DNA of 64,000 bases from Brachybacterium ginsengisoli (GTDB taxonomy: Bacteria; Actinomycetota; Actinomycetes; Actinomycetales; Dermabacteraceae), in NCBI RefSeq assembly GCF_002407065.1, contig NZ_CP023564.1, positions 3,100,001-3,164,000 on the forward strand, given 5' to 3'. The notes under the pieces were generated by a model. That model ran no database searches. It saw nothing but the letters and a program-made list of their open reading frames with translations, and was not told the DNA's origin. The position numbers and the translations under genes were made by a program. Shown in pieces: positions 44,218 through 52,182 of this stretch (the first letter of the stretch is position 1; each line of letters starts with the position of its first letter).

Positions 44218-45072
44218 TCAGCGCAGCGGGAAGCCGCCCGCGACACCGCCCATCGGGTCGACAGCGCGCAGCATGAGGTCCTCGACCCTGCCCCCTGAGG
44301 TGCCGATCAGGTCGCCCACACCGCCGGGGATGTCCCGCACGAACCCGATCGTCGCCTCCCCCACGGGGGCGTTGACGCCGCCAGGGCCGTTGACGCCGCC
44401 GGCGATGCCGTTCATCGGGTCCATCCCGAACTCCACGGCCTCGCCGATGCCGCCTCCGGTGGAACCGATCAGATCGCCGATGCCGCTGCACACCATCAGC
44501 TGAGCGCCGCCCACACCGCCGAGGATGCCGCCCGCGAGACCACCAGCGATACCCCCAGCACCGCCGACCAGACCGCCCGCGATGCCGCCGGCACCGCCGA
44601 GGCCACCGTCGACCGCACCGCCCGCGAGACCACCGGCGATACCCCCGGCACCGCCGAGCGCCCCGCCGGCGGCGCCGACCGCTCCCCCGATCCCGCCGAT
44701 CACGCCGCCCGCTGTGCCTGCCCCGGTGCCGAGGCCGCCGCCGATGCCGCCCGTCGCAGCTCCGACAGCTCCACCGATGCCGCCGATGATGCCGCCGCCG
44801 CTGTCGGTCGAGGTCTCCTCCTGCTCGGTGCCGTGGTCCTGGAGCTCAGCGGCGAGCTGCGTGATCTGGTCGGCGATCTGCTGACTCTTCTGCTGGGCCT
44901 CGCTCTGCCAGCGCTCGCGGAAGCTCTCGGCGTCGCTGCCGCGCCAGTTCGCCTCGTCCATGACCAGGGTCCGGAGCTGGTCCTGCAGCTCGACGAGCCG
45001 CTGAGAGGCGTTCCGCATCACGGTCGAATGCTGTTCGAGATGCTCGGGATCAGCTCCCCAGAATGCGTTCAT
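44218..45072 (-). CDS. Orphan WXG100-like protein with glycine-rich repeat tail
   Basis: 284 aa. Residues 1-85 form a helical hairpin of the ESAT-6/WXG100 type with W43-R44-G45 at the turn (DEANWRGSDAESFRERW). Residues 92-190 are almost only Gly, Ala, Ile, Leu and Val, in repeats of the form GGAGGIAGGLAGG. The C-terminus holds two 30-residue copies (197-226 and 251-280) beginning GxGDLIG and ending DPMxGxAGG, about half identical. WXG proteins are type VII secretion substrates, but no ESX gene is in this window. AAGGGA precedes the ATG. Function unknown. Confidence 0.82.
   Translation of the reverse strand: MNAFWGADPEHLEQHSTVMRNASQRLVELQDQLRTLVMDEANWRGSDAESFRERWQSEAQQKSQQIADQITQLAAELQDHGTEQEETSTDSGGGIIGGIGGAVGAATGGIGGGLGTGAGTAGGVIGGIGGAVGAAGGALGGAGGIAGGLAGGAVDGGLGGAGGIAGGLVGGAGGIAGGLAGGILGGVGGAQLMVCSGIGDLIGSTGGGIGEAVEFGMDPMNGIAGGVNGPGGVNAPVGEATIGFVRDIPGGVGDLIGTSGGRVEDLMLRAVDPMGGVAGGFPLR
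44531..44657. repeat. Internal DNA repeats coding the Gly-rich tail
   Basis: A 37-bp unit at 44531-44567 recurs at 44621-44657 with two differences (90 bp offset), inside a longer stretch of degenerate GCC/ACC-rich repeats. They encode the GGxGGIAGGLxGG segments of the WXG protein and could expand or contract by slippage or recombination. Confidence 0.7.
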
Positions 45073-45242
45073 CGTCGCGTCCCTTCCGTGGTCTGTGCGC
45101 AGAGCGCTCCATAGATGATCACGATGCTAGGCACGGCGCCGGGATCTGGCGATGGGGAGAGGTCCCCATGCACTCCCCGGCGAGTGGCTACAGTGCGGGC
45201 ACCGACGCACCCGCCCGTCGGCCGCATCCCAGGAGGCACCGC

Positions 45243-45986
45243 ATGACCCCCATCCACGCGCTCGGTCCCGATCCGTCCGCGGAGCTCACCGACGCTCAGC
45301 TGCTGGAGCTCTATGCGCCGCCGACCGGGCCCTGGCTGCGGATGAACTTCGTCTCCAGCCTCGACGGCGCGGTGACCCGCGACGGGCTCTCGGGCGGTCT
45401 CGGCGACGAGGCCGATCACCGGGTGTTCGAGCTGCTGCGCCGCTGGGCCGATGTGGTCCTGCTCGGGGCGGGCACCGCGCGTGCCGAGGGCTACGGCGCG
45501 ATGCGCCTCCCGGCGGAGGCCGAGCAGTGGCGAGTGGCACAGGGCCTGACCCCGCAGCCGGTGTTCGCACTGGTCACGGGGCGACTGGATCTCGATCCCG
45601 GCTCACCGATCTTCCGCGACGCCCCGGTGCGTCCGCTGGTGCTCACCGTCGCGTCGGCCCCTGCCGAGCGCCGGTCGGCGCTTGCGGACGTGGCCGACGT
45701 GATCGATGTGGGCGAGACGGTCGTGGAGCCGTCGCAGGTGCGCGACGAGCTCGTAGGTCGAGGCCTGTCCCGGATCCACTCCGAGGGCGGGCCCACGCTG
45801 TTCGGCAGCTTCCTCGAGGCCGGGACGGTCGACGAGCTGTGCCTGACCCTCGCCCCGACCCTGGAGGCAGGGCAGGCCGGCCGTATCGCACACGCCCCGC
45901 TCGCCGCCCCCACCGCGATGCGACTCGCCACCGTGCTGCGCTCCGGGGACGAGCTGCTGCTGCGATATACGCGCGCCGCCGGCTGA
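45243..45986 (+). CDS. Pyrimidine reductase-like protein (RibD C-terminal domain)
   Basis: 247 aa: WLRMNFVSSLDGAVTRDGLSGGLGDEADHRVFELLR, VVLLGAGTARAEGYG, SRIHSEGGPTLFGSFLEAGTVDELCLTLAPTL; these are the RibD reductase motifs (substrate loop, NADPH site, GGP). There is no deaminase domain, as in stand-alone actinobacterial RibD-C proteins. AGGAGG lies 6 nt before the ATG, and a TACAGT -10 candidate lies in the divergent spacer to the WXG gene. A role in riboflavin or related pteridine reduction is possible. Confidence 0.88.
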   Translation: MTPIHALGPDPSAELTDAQLLELYAPPTGPWLRMNFVSSLDGAVTRDGLSGGLGDEADHRVFELLRRWADVVLLGAGTARAEGYGAMRLPAEAEQWRVAQGLTPQPVFALVTGRLDLDPGSPIFRDAPVRPLVLTVASAPAERRSALADVADVIDVGETVVEPSQVRDELVGRGLSRIHSEGGPTLFGSFLEAGTVDELCLTLAPTLEAGQAGRIAHAPLAAPTAMRLATVLRSGDELLLRYTRAAG

Positions 45987-46014
45987 GACCGTCGGCCGAC
46001 GGCGCGCGGAGCGC

Positions 46015-46665
46015 TCAGATCTCGATCTCGCGGCCGTCCTCGGTGCGGAGGGTGAGCACGAAGCGGGAGCCGCGGCCCTCGCGGATCGGGGCCGCGCCGT
46101 CGCCGAGCCCGAGGGAGTCGGTGGCCTTCTGCTGGCGGCCGGGGTCGACCTCGATGCGCTCGAAGGAGACCAGCTCGAGGGCGGGGAGCTCGCCCAGACC
46201 GGGATGCTCCGTGGTGCCCCAGTCGATGAGGAAGGGCACGGCGTAGTTGCGCGGGGCCTGCTGCTGGGTGAGCCGCCACTGCAGCTCGGTCCCCTCCGGG
46301 GTGCGGCGCGAGAGCTCCTGCACATCGCCCGGGTCGAAGCCTTCGGCGCGGGCCCGCTCGACGACCTGGTCGATGCCCTCCGGATGCACGGCGTAGGTGA
46401 TCAGGGTGGGCTTCCGCAGCCGGTTGATGCTGAAGGTCTTGGGCAGCTCCTCCCCCTCGCGCTCGGGGTCGGGGCCGATCAGCTCGAGGTAGTGCGGGCG
46501 CGGCTCGCCGTTCACCCGGAGGGCCACGAGGGCGTTGGCGGTGCCGGAGGGGTGGCTGCCGCCGGGCGCGGCGGTGACGCCGGTGAGCTCGCGGAACCAG
46601 TCGACCGTGGCGGCGAGGTCGGGCCCGGCGATGACGATGTGGTCGAGCAGGTGGGGGACGCTCAT
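46015..46665 (-). CDS. VOC-superfamily protein (glyoxalase-like domain)
   Basis: 216 aa. It begins LLDHIVIAGPDLAATVDWFRELTGVTAAPGGSHPSGTANALVAL, typical of the Glyoxalase_3-type proteins, and continues with HYLELIGPDPE and a second half around residues 85-210. The metal-binding histidine (LLDHIV) is present. AAGGAG precedes the ATG. Function undefined; no linked pathway. Confidence 0.85.
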   Translation of the reverse strand: MSVPHLLDHIVIAGPDLAATVDWFRELTGVTAAPGGSHPSGTANALVALRVNGEPRPHYLELIGPDPEREGEELPKTFSINRLRKPTLITYAVHPEGIDQVVERARAEGFDPGDVQELSRRTPEGTELQWRLTQQQAPRNYAVPFLIDWGTTEHPGLGELPALELVSFERIEVDPGRQQKATDSLGLGDGAAPIREGRGSRFVLTLRTEDGREIEI

Positions 46666-46814
46666 GGCGCTCCTTCTTCCGGGGCGGGCCCGGCGAGGAC
46701 GGGTGGGTGATGGTGTCGACGGTACCCGGCGCGGAGGACCGCGGCGTCAAGGAGGATCCGCGCACCGTGACGCTCCGTCAGGAGCACCGCGAGCGGCTCT
46801 CGGCGTCCAGCGCG

Positions 46815-46864
46815 CGACGGGAGGGTTCGGTCGGCGGGATTCCGCCGACCGAACCCTCCCGTCG
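46815..46864 (-). terminator. dps terminator, 23-bp perfect stem
   Basis: An inverted repeat with arms at 46815-46837 and 46842-46864 pairs without mismatch around a 4-nt loop (GATT on the plus strand). It begins 12 nt beyond the dps stop codon. This is the strongest hairpin in the window; there is no U-tract. Confidence 0.85.
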
Positions 46865-46875
46865 TGGGGAGCGGC

Positions 46876-47388
46876 TCAGCGCTGCTGCGGGGTGCGGGTC
46901 TCCGCGCTGAGGAACCAGGCCTGCTGCTCGAGCTTCTCGAGGATGCCGTGGAGGATGTCCGCCGAGGTGGGATCGGCCTCGTCGACCTCGTCGTGGACGT
47001 GACGGATGGTGCCGGTGGTCTGCTCGACCGCCGCCACGATCAGGTCGATCGCCTCGTGGGTCAGCACCTCGCCCTGCGGGAAGTCGGGCAGGGAGGTCTG
47101 CTCGGCGACCACGGCCGGGCGGCCGTCGGGCGTGGCATGAAGGGCGCGCATCCGCTCTGCCACGTCGTCCGCGCTCGCGCGAGCGATGTCCACGACCTCG
47201 TCGAGGTTGAGGTGCAGGTCGCGGAAGTTCGGGCCCACGATGTTCCAGTGCGCCTGCTTGCCCACGAGCTGCAGGGCGGTGAGGTCCACGAGGACCGCCT
47301 GGAGATTCTTGGCGAGTGCCGCCGGAGCGAGGAAGCCGCTCTCGGCGTTCTCCGTCTTCGTGCGCTTCGCGCCGCTGGTGTCGTTCAT
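46876..47388 (-). CDS. dps: Dps-family DNA-protecting ferritin-like protein
   Basis: 170 aa, normal Dps length. The intersubunit ferroxidase ligands are visible in KQAHWNIVGPNFRDLHLNLDE (H47, H59, D63). A Lys-containing N-terminal tail (SGAKRTKTEN) may bind DNA. Dps oxidises and stores iron with peroxide and shields DNA under stress. The ATG at 47388 follows GGAGG; it has its own promoter (47494-47466) and a very strong terminator, so it is monocistronic. Confidence 0.95.
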   Translation of the reverse strand: MNDTSGAKRTKTENAESGFLAPAALAKNLQAVLVDLTALQLVGKQAHWNIVGPNFRDLHLNLDEVVDIARASADDVAERMRALHATPDGRPAVVAEQTSLPDFPQGEVLTHEAIDLIVAAVEQTTGTIRHVHDEVDEADPTSADILHGILEKLEQQAWFLSAETRTPQQR

Positions 47389-47465
47389 GGGAAATCCTCC
47401 GTGTCGATCACGCCGATGCCGACCCGACCGGCGCACTGCCGATCGGGGCGACGCTCTCGCCGTTC

Positions 47466-47511
47466 ACGCTATCCAGCCCGCCCGGCAGGGGCAACCGTTC
47501 CTGCCGGGCGG
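47466..47511 (-). promoter_or_regulatory. dps promoter overlapping a 12-bp inverted repeat
   Basis: On the minus strand TTGCCC (47494-47489), 17 nt and TAGCGT (47471-47466) form the dps promoter. CCGCCCGGCAGG (47478-47489) and CCTGCCGGGCGG (47500-47511) are a perfect 12-bp inverted repeat around the -35. The hairpin may be the terminator of the upstream aldarate operon, or an operator, or both. Confidence 0.65.
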
Positions 47512-47588
47512 TCGGTGCACCTCAGCGCCTCGCTTCAGGCCGGAGGTCGGGGCGGGGCCGCGACGGGAGAGCGAGGAGAGATCCCGGT

Positions 47589-49037
47589 TCAGGCCCCGTC
47601 CGTCGGCCCCTCGGGCAGCTCCATCCGGCCGTCGACCCGTCGCGGCACCCGGCACGGGTTGTCCTCGCGCAGCTCCGGCGGGAGCAGCGCGCTCGGCGCG
47701 CTCTGGTACGCGATGGGCCGCAGGAACCTCCGGAGCGCGGAGACCCCGACAGAGGTGTGCTGGCTCGTGGTCGACGGCCACGGCCCGCCGTGGTGCTGCG
47801 CCCAGGAGACGGCGACACCCGTTGGCCAGCCCTCGAACAGGATCCGGCCGCACCGGGCACGCAGGAGGTCGAGGACCTGCTCGACGTCCTCGCCGGGCTC
47901 GCAGTGGAGGGTCCCGGTGAGAGAGCCCTCCATGACCTCGAGGGCGGCGCGCAGCTCGGCCTCGTCGCGGTACCGGACCAGGAGGGTCACGGGCCCGAAG
48001 ATCTCGCCGTCGAGCTCCTCGCCGCGCTGCGCGAAGTCCTCGGCAGCGACCGCGAGCAGTCCCGGCTCGCCGGGTGCCCCCGGCGTCAGGAGCGTCTCCA
48101 CGCCGGGAACCTTCCGCACCCGCTCGAAGCCGTCCAGATACGCCTCCGCGATCTGCGGGGTCAGCATCGTCTGGCGGTCCCTGGGCGTCGCGTCCATGAT
48201 CGAGGACTCGAGCTGGGAGCCCTCCGGCACCAGGACGATCCCGGGCTTGGTGCAGAACTGCCCCGCTCCGAGGAGGAAGGACTGCGCGAGCCCCTCGGCG
48301 AGCGCGGCACCGCGGGCGTGGTCCGCGGCGGAGGTCACCACGACCGGGTTGGTCGAGCCGAGCTCCCCGAAGAAGGGGATGGGACGCGGCCGGGCGGCGG
48401 CCCGGTCGGCGAGAGCGCGACCCCCACGGGTCGACCCGGTGAACGCGGCGGCCGTGACGTCGGGGTGATCGATCAGGGCGATCCCGTCCTCGAACCCCTC
48501 GACGAGGGAGAACATCCCTCGCGGCGCTCCGGCGGCCTCCAGGGCGCCGAGCACATGGGCGGCCACCGCCCGGGAGGTCCCCGGATGGCCCGGGTGGGCC
48601 TTCACGATCACCGGGCACCCGGCGGCGAGCGCGGAGGCCGTGTCCCCGCCGGCGACGGAGAAGGCGAAGGGGAAGTTCGAAGCGCCGTAGACCGCGACCG
48701 GCCCCAGCGGGACGAGCATCCGTCGCAGGTCCGGGATCGGAGGCGTCGCGCCGGGATCCGGGTGGTCGATGGTCACCTCGAGGTAGGAGCCCTCCTCGAG
48801 GGCCGACGCGAACAGGCGCAGCTGCGCCGTGGTGCGGGCGACCTCCCCCCGGAGGCGGACCGCGCCGAGGCCGGACTCCTCCCCGGCGAGGGGGACGAGC
48901 TCCTCCGACGAGTCGTCGAGCCGGTCGGCGATCGCCCTCAGCCATCCGGCCCGGACCGCGGGAGCCTCGGGGCGGGCGGAGGCCGCCGAGCGGGCCTGCT
49001 CCACCGCGTCGTCGACGTTGCTGGTCACCGTCATCAT
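47589..49037 (-). CDS. 2,5-dioxovalerate (alpha-ketoglutarate semialdehyde) dehydrogenase
   Basis: 482 aa NAD(P)-dependent aldehyde dehydrogenase. Catalytic residues: N121 (YGASNFPFAF), K146, E225 (FFGELGSTNP), C262 (GAGQFCTKPG). The YGASNFPFAFSVAGGDTASALAAGCPV block and FFGELGSTNPV are typical of KGSA dehydrogenases of sugar-acid pathways. It oxidises KGSA to 2-oxoglutarate, the last step of aldarate catabolism. Its start overlaps the KdgD stop by 4 nt. Last gene of the six-gene operon. Confidence 0.93.
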   Translation of the reverse strand: MMTVTSNVDDAVEQARSAASARPEAPAVRAGWLRAIADRLDDSSEELVPLAGEESGLGAVRLRGEVARTTAQLRLFASALEEGSYLEVTIDHPDPGATPPIPDLRRMLVPLGPVAVYGASNFPFAFSVAGGDTASALAAGCPVIVKAHPGHPGTSRAVAAHVLGALEAAGAPRGMFSLVEGFEDGIALIDHPDVTAAAFTGSTRGGRALADRAAARPRPIPFFGELGSTNPVVVTSAADHARGAALAEGLAQSFLLGAGQFCTKPGIVLVPEGSQLESSIMDATPRDRQTMLTPQIAEAYLDGFERVRKVPGVETLLTPGAPGEPGLLAVAAEDFAQRGEELDGEIFGPVTLLVRYRDEAELRAALEVMEGSLTGTLHCEPGEDVEQVLDLLRARCGRILFEGWPTGVAVSWAQHHGGPWPSTTSQHTSVGVSALRRFLRPIAYQSAPSALLPPELREDNPCRVPRRVDGRMELPEGPTDGA

Positions 49038-49996
49038 GCGGGCACCTCCATCGAATCATCGGCCACCAGGGCACGGCCGGCGGCGAGAATCTCCGCGAGC
49101 TGGTCGAGCTGTGCGGGGGTGGGGTCCGACAGCGGCGGGCGCACCCCTCCGACCTCGACGCCGGAGAGCCTCAGCCCCGCCTTGATGAGGGAGACCGCGA
49201 ACCCCGGGGTGGAGTCACGCAGCCTGGTCAGCGGGGTGTAGAAGCCGTCCTGGAGATGGTCCTGGGTCTCCTGGTCCCCGTCACGGTACGCCCGGTAGAA
49301 GGCGTTCGCGATGTCCGGAGCCATCGCGAAGGCCGCGGAGGAGTAGAGCTCGATCCCGATGGCGCGATACGCGGCCTGGCTCGCCTCGGCGGTCAGCAGG
49401 CCGTTGAAGAACTGCAGATCAGCACGGCCGCAGCGACGAGCGGCGGCGACCAGCTGCTGCGCCAGGGCGACGTCCCCCACACCGTCCTTCACACCGGCGA
49501 GGGTGGGCAGCGCGCAGAGCCGCTCGAGCATGGCAACGGTCAGCTGTGCCTGACCGCGGTGGTAGACGATCACCGGCAGCTCCGACCGGCCGGCGAGATC
49601 CTCGAAGTACCGGGCCACGCCGTCCTCCGGCCCGCCCACGAGGTACGGGGGCAGCAGGAGCAGCCCGTCGACGCCCAGCTCGCGGGCGGCGCGCACCTGC
49701 TCCCGCGCCTGCCCGATGGGTCCGCCGACGCCGGCGAGCACGGGGACCCTGCCGGCGGCCGCGGCGACGCCGGCGCCGACCACCGCCCGGTACTCCTCGG
49801 CGCCGAGCGTATGGAACTCCCCCGTCCCGCAGGCGATGAAGACGCCGCCGGCGCCGCGGTCGACGCCTCTCTCGACGTGCTCGCGGAGCAGGTGCACATC
49901 GACCTGCTCCTCCGCGTCGAACGGGGTGACGGGGAAGAAGAGCACGCCGTCGAAGGCGGGCAGGAGGGCCGGGGGTGTGGTGGCGGGTGCAGTCAT
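49034..49996 (-). CDS. kdgD: 5-dehydro-4-deoxyglucarate dehydratase KdgD
   Basis: 320 aa DapA-family TIM barrel that dehydrates and decarboxylates 5-keto-4-deoxyglucarate to alpha-ketoglutarate semialdehyde. Schiff-base lysine K170 (LAGVKDGVGD), tyrosine Y145 (IVYHRGQA) and the loop CGTGEFHTLG (56-65) agree with KdgD, as does FFPVTPFDAEEQVD at the N-terminus. GAGGAG precedes the ATG at 49996; the longer upstream frame overlaps gudD and is rejected. Flanked by its substrate-producing and product-consuming enzymes. Confidence 0.93.
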   Translation of the reverse strand: MTAPATTPPALLPAFDGVLFFPVTPFDAEEQVDVHLLREHVERGVDRGAGGVFIACGTGEFHTLGAEEYRAVVGAGVAAAAGRVPVLAGVGGPIGQAREQVRAARELGVDGLLLLPPYLVGGPEDGVARYFEDLAGRSELPVIVYHRGQAQLTVAMLERLCALPTLAGVKDGVGDVALAQQLVAAARRCGRADLQFFNGLLTAEASQAAYRAIGIELYSSAAFAMAPDIANAFYRAYRDGDQETQDHLQDGFYTPLTRLRDSTPGFAVSLIKAGLRLSGVEVGGVRPPLSDPTPAQLDQLAEILAAGRALVADDSMEVPA

Positions 49997-50021
49997 CAGG
50001 AACTCCTCGGAACGGTTCGGA

Positions 50022-51266
50022 TCAGAAACGGGGCAGTCGGGGATCGAAGTCCGGCTCGAACCGCCGGAGGTAGGTCGCGTCATCACGCTCGGAGCGTCCC
50101 GAGTCGAGGAGGACCTGGTGCTGACGGGCCAGCGCGTCCTCGTCCAGCTCGACGCCCAGTCCGGGCCCGCGCGGCACGGCGAGCGCCCCGTCGCGGAACT
50201 CGAGGGCGCCGGGGACCACGATGTCGTCCTCGCGGTTCCACGGGTAGTGGGTGTCGCAGGCATGGGTGACGGCGGGGGTCGCGGCGGCGAGGTGGGTCAT
50301 CGCGGCCAGGGAGATGCCCAGGTGGGAGTTGGAGTGCATCGACATGCCGATGCCGAACGTGGAGCAGATCGCCCCGAGCTCCTGGGTGTGGCGCAGCCCG
50401 CCCCAGTAGTGGTGGTCTCCGAGGATGATCTGGACGGACCTCTTCTCGACGGCCTCGGCGATGTGCTCGAAGTCGACCACGCACATGTTCGTCGCGAGCG
50501 GAGCACCGGTGGCGGCGTGCACGGCGGACATCCCGTCGAGTCCGAGCACCGGATCCTCGAGGTACTCGAGGAGATCGCCGATCTCCTCGGCCATGCGCAG
50601 CGAGGTCTCGTGCGACCAGGCCCCGTTGGGGTCGATGCGCAGGGGATGCTCGGGGAACGCCGCCCGCAGCGCACGGATGGCCTCCGCCTCCTCCTGCGCC
50701 GGGAGCACCCCGGCCTTGAGCTTGATCGAGCGGAATCCATGGAGATCGATCATCCGGTGCGCCTGGGCGACGATCCCCTCCGGGTCCAGCGCGGCGCCCC
50801 ACTCGTCGGCGACGACGGTGCCGTCGGCTCCCGGGTGCCCCTCCCACTTGTAGAAGAGATAGGCCGCGAAGGGGACCTCCTCCCGCACCGCGCCTCCGAG
50901 CAGATCGACGACCGGGACGGACAGGATCCTGCCCTGGGCATCGAGCGCGGCGACCTCCAGGGGCGCGAAGACCGTTCGCCGGTCGTTGCGGGACAGCGGC
51001 CCGGCATCACCGCCCAGGGCATCGTCCACCGCCCGCTCGATGCCGTTCAGGTCGAGGACGCTGCGCCCGATCACGTGGGGACGGACGCGTTCGAGGCGCT
51101 CGGTCACCGCTCGCCCCCCTCGCCCCTCCCCGAGACCGATCACCCCGTCGTCGAGGACGAGCTGCACGACGGTGCGCAGGGCGAGCGGCTCGTGCAGACC
51201 GGCGGCGTTCAGGAGCGGCGGGTCGCGGAAGGCGATGGGGGTGACGATGACGTCGCGGATGATCAT
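50022..51266 (-). CDS. gudD: Glucarate dehydratase-type enolase-superfamily enzyme
   Basis: 414 aa. Glucarate-dehydratase layout: KLKAG (K182, K184), RIDPNGAW (D212, N214), YLEDP (E237), TNMCV (N260), GDHHYWGG (D284) and MHSNSHLGISLAAMTH (H315), the residues used as metal ligands and general bases by GlucD. It dehydrates D-glucarate, and perhaps L-idarate or galactarate, to 5-keto-4-deoxyglucarate. It lies 25 nt before kdgD and 49 nt after the permease gene. Confidence 0.92.
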   Translation of the reverse strand: MIIRDVIVTPIAFRDPPLLNAAGLHEPLALRTVVQLVLDDGVIGLGEGRGGRAVTERLERVRPHVIGRSVLDLNGIERAVDDALGGDAGPLSRNDRRTVFAPLEVAALDAQGRILSVPVVDLLGGAVREEVPFAAYLFYKWEGHPGADGTVVADEWGAALDPEGIVAQAHRMIDLHGFRSIKLKAGVLPAQEEAEAIRALRAAFPEHPLRIDPNGAWSHETSLRMAEEIGDLLEYLEDPVLGLDGMSAVHAATGAPLATNMCVVDFEHIAEAVEKRSVQIILGDHHYWGGLRHTQELGAICSTFGIGMSMHSNSHLGISLAAMTHLAAATPAVTHACDTHYPWNREDDIVVPGALEFRDGALAVPRGPGLGVELDEDALARQHQVLLDSGRSERDDATYLRRFEPDFDPRLPRF

Positions 51267-51315
51267 GGAGATCCTTTCGTGGCCCGGCGGTGGTGCCGGC
51301 CGGTGGTGGGAGGGG

Positions 51316-52182
51316 TCAGCCCTTGATCGCGCCGGCGTTGAGCCCTCGCATGAAAGATCGCTGGAACGCGAGGAAGGCGATGACGCTGGGGAGCATGGCG
51401 AGCGCGGCGGCGACCAGGACGACCCCGATGCCGACCTCGGGGTCCGAGCGGAGGCTGCTCAGCGCGAGCGGGAGCGTGTAGTTGTCGGAGTCGGAGGCGA
51501 CCAGGAGCGGGAGCAGGTACTGGTCCCAGATCATGGTGAACCCGAAGACCCCTGTCACGCCCAGTGCCGGGGTGACCATGGGCAGCACCACCGACCAGAA
51601 GATGCGCAGCTCGCCCGCGCCGTCGATCCGGGCGGCCTCCTCGATCTCCGTGGGCACCTCCTTCATGAACTCCACCATCACCAGGATCCCGAAGCCCCAG
51701 GCGAGCACGGGCACGATCATCCCGGCGAGGGTGTCGGTGAGGTTGATGCCCAGGAGGGGAAGGTCCGAGAGCACCACCGTCAGCGGGATCGCGAGGATCT
51801 CCTCCGGGAGCATCATCGTGGCGAGGATGAGCAGGAGCACGATCCCCGCTCCGCGGAACCGCTTGCGGGCGAGGGCGTAGGCCGCGAGGACGGAGACGGC
51901 CATCTGCAGCAGGAGGCCGACGCCCACGACGATCAGCGAGTTCCTCAGGTAGACGAGCACCTGCTGGTCGATCGCGCTCTGGAGGTTCCTGAGGGTGAAG
52001 CCGTGCGGGATGAGCGACAGGGTCGAGGGGTCCCGGGAGGTGCTGAACGCGCCGACGATCACGGCCAGGAGCGGCCCGGCGAAGACGAGGACGACGAGCG
52101 TGCAGAGCACGCCGACGAGGGCGCGGACCCACCAGCGCCGGGAGCTCCCCAGGCCGAGTGCGGTGTCGAGCTGAGCGGTCAT
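51316..52182 (-). CDS. CUT1 ABC transporter permease (MalG type), aldarate operon
   Basis: 288 aa, six TM segments, EAA loop TEIEEAARIDGAGELRIFWSVVLPM and the MalG-type C-terminus FQRSFMRGLNAGAIKG. The start at 52182 overlaps the preceding permease stop (ATGA). It belongs to the importer encoded with the glucarate pathway enzymes, so the substrate is probably an aldarate or an aldarate-yielding uronide. Confidence 0.92.
   Translation of the reverse strand: MTAQLDTALGLGSSRRWWVRALVGVLCTLVVLVFAGPLLAVIVGAFSTSRDPSTLSLIPHGFTLRNLQSAIDQQVLVYLRNSLIVVGVGLLLQMAVSVLAAYALARKRFRGAGIVLLLILATMMLPEEILAIPLTVVLSDLPLLGINLTDTLAGMIVPVLAWGFGILVMVEFMKEVPTEIEEAARIDGAGELRIFWSVVLPMVTPALGVTGVFGFTMIWDQYLLPLLVASDSDNYTLPLALSSLRSDPEVGIGVVLVAAALAMLPSVIAFLAFQRSFMRGLNAGAIKG

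Noticed and set aside
44531-44657. Repeated units considered as a CRISPR-like or intergenic repeat array
   Set aside because: The repeats are inside a coding frame, follow the Gly-rich peptide period and have no unique spacers.
44525-44884. Plus-strand Pro/Ala-rich open frame that could look like a proline-rich surface protein
   Set aside because: It is the complement of the Gly-rich WXG protein tail, and the minus-strand gene has a ribosome site, a WXG domain and a coherent C-terminus.
49034-50263. Longer KdgD with an extended N-terminus starting at 50263
   Set aside because: The extension overlaps the gudD coding region out of frame and is low complexity; ATG 49996 has GAGGAG and the normal KdgD length.
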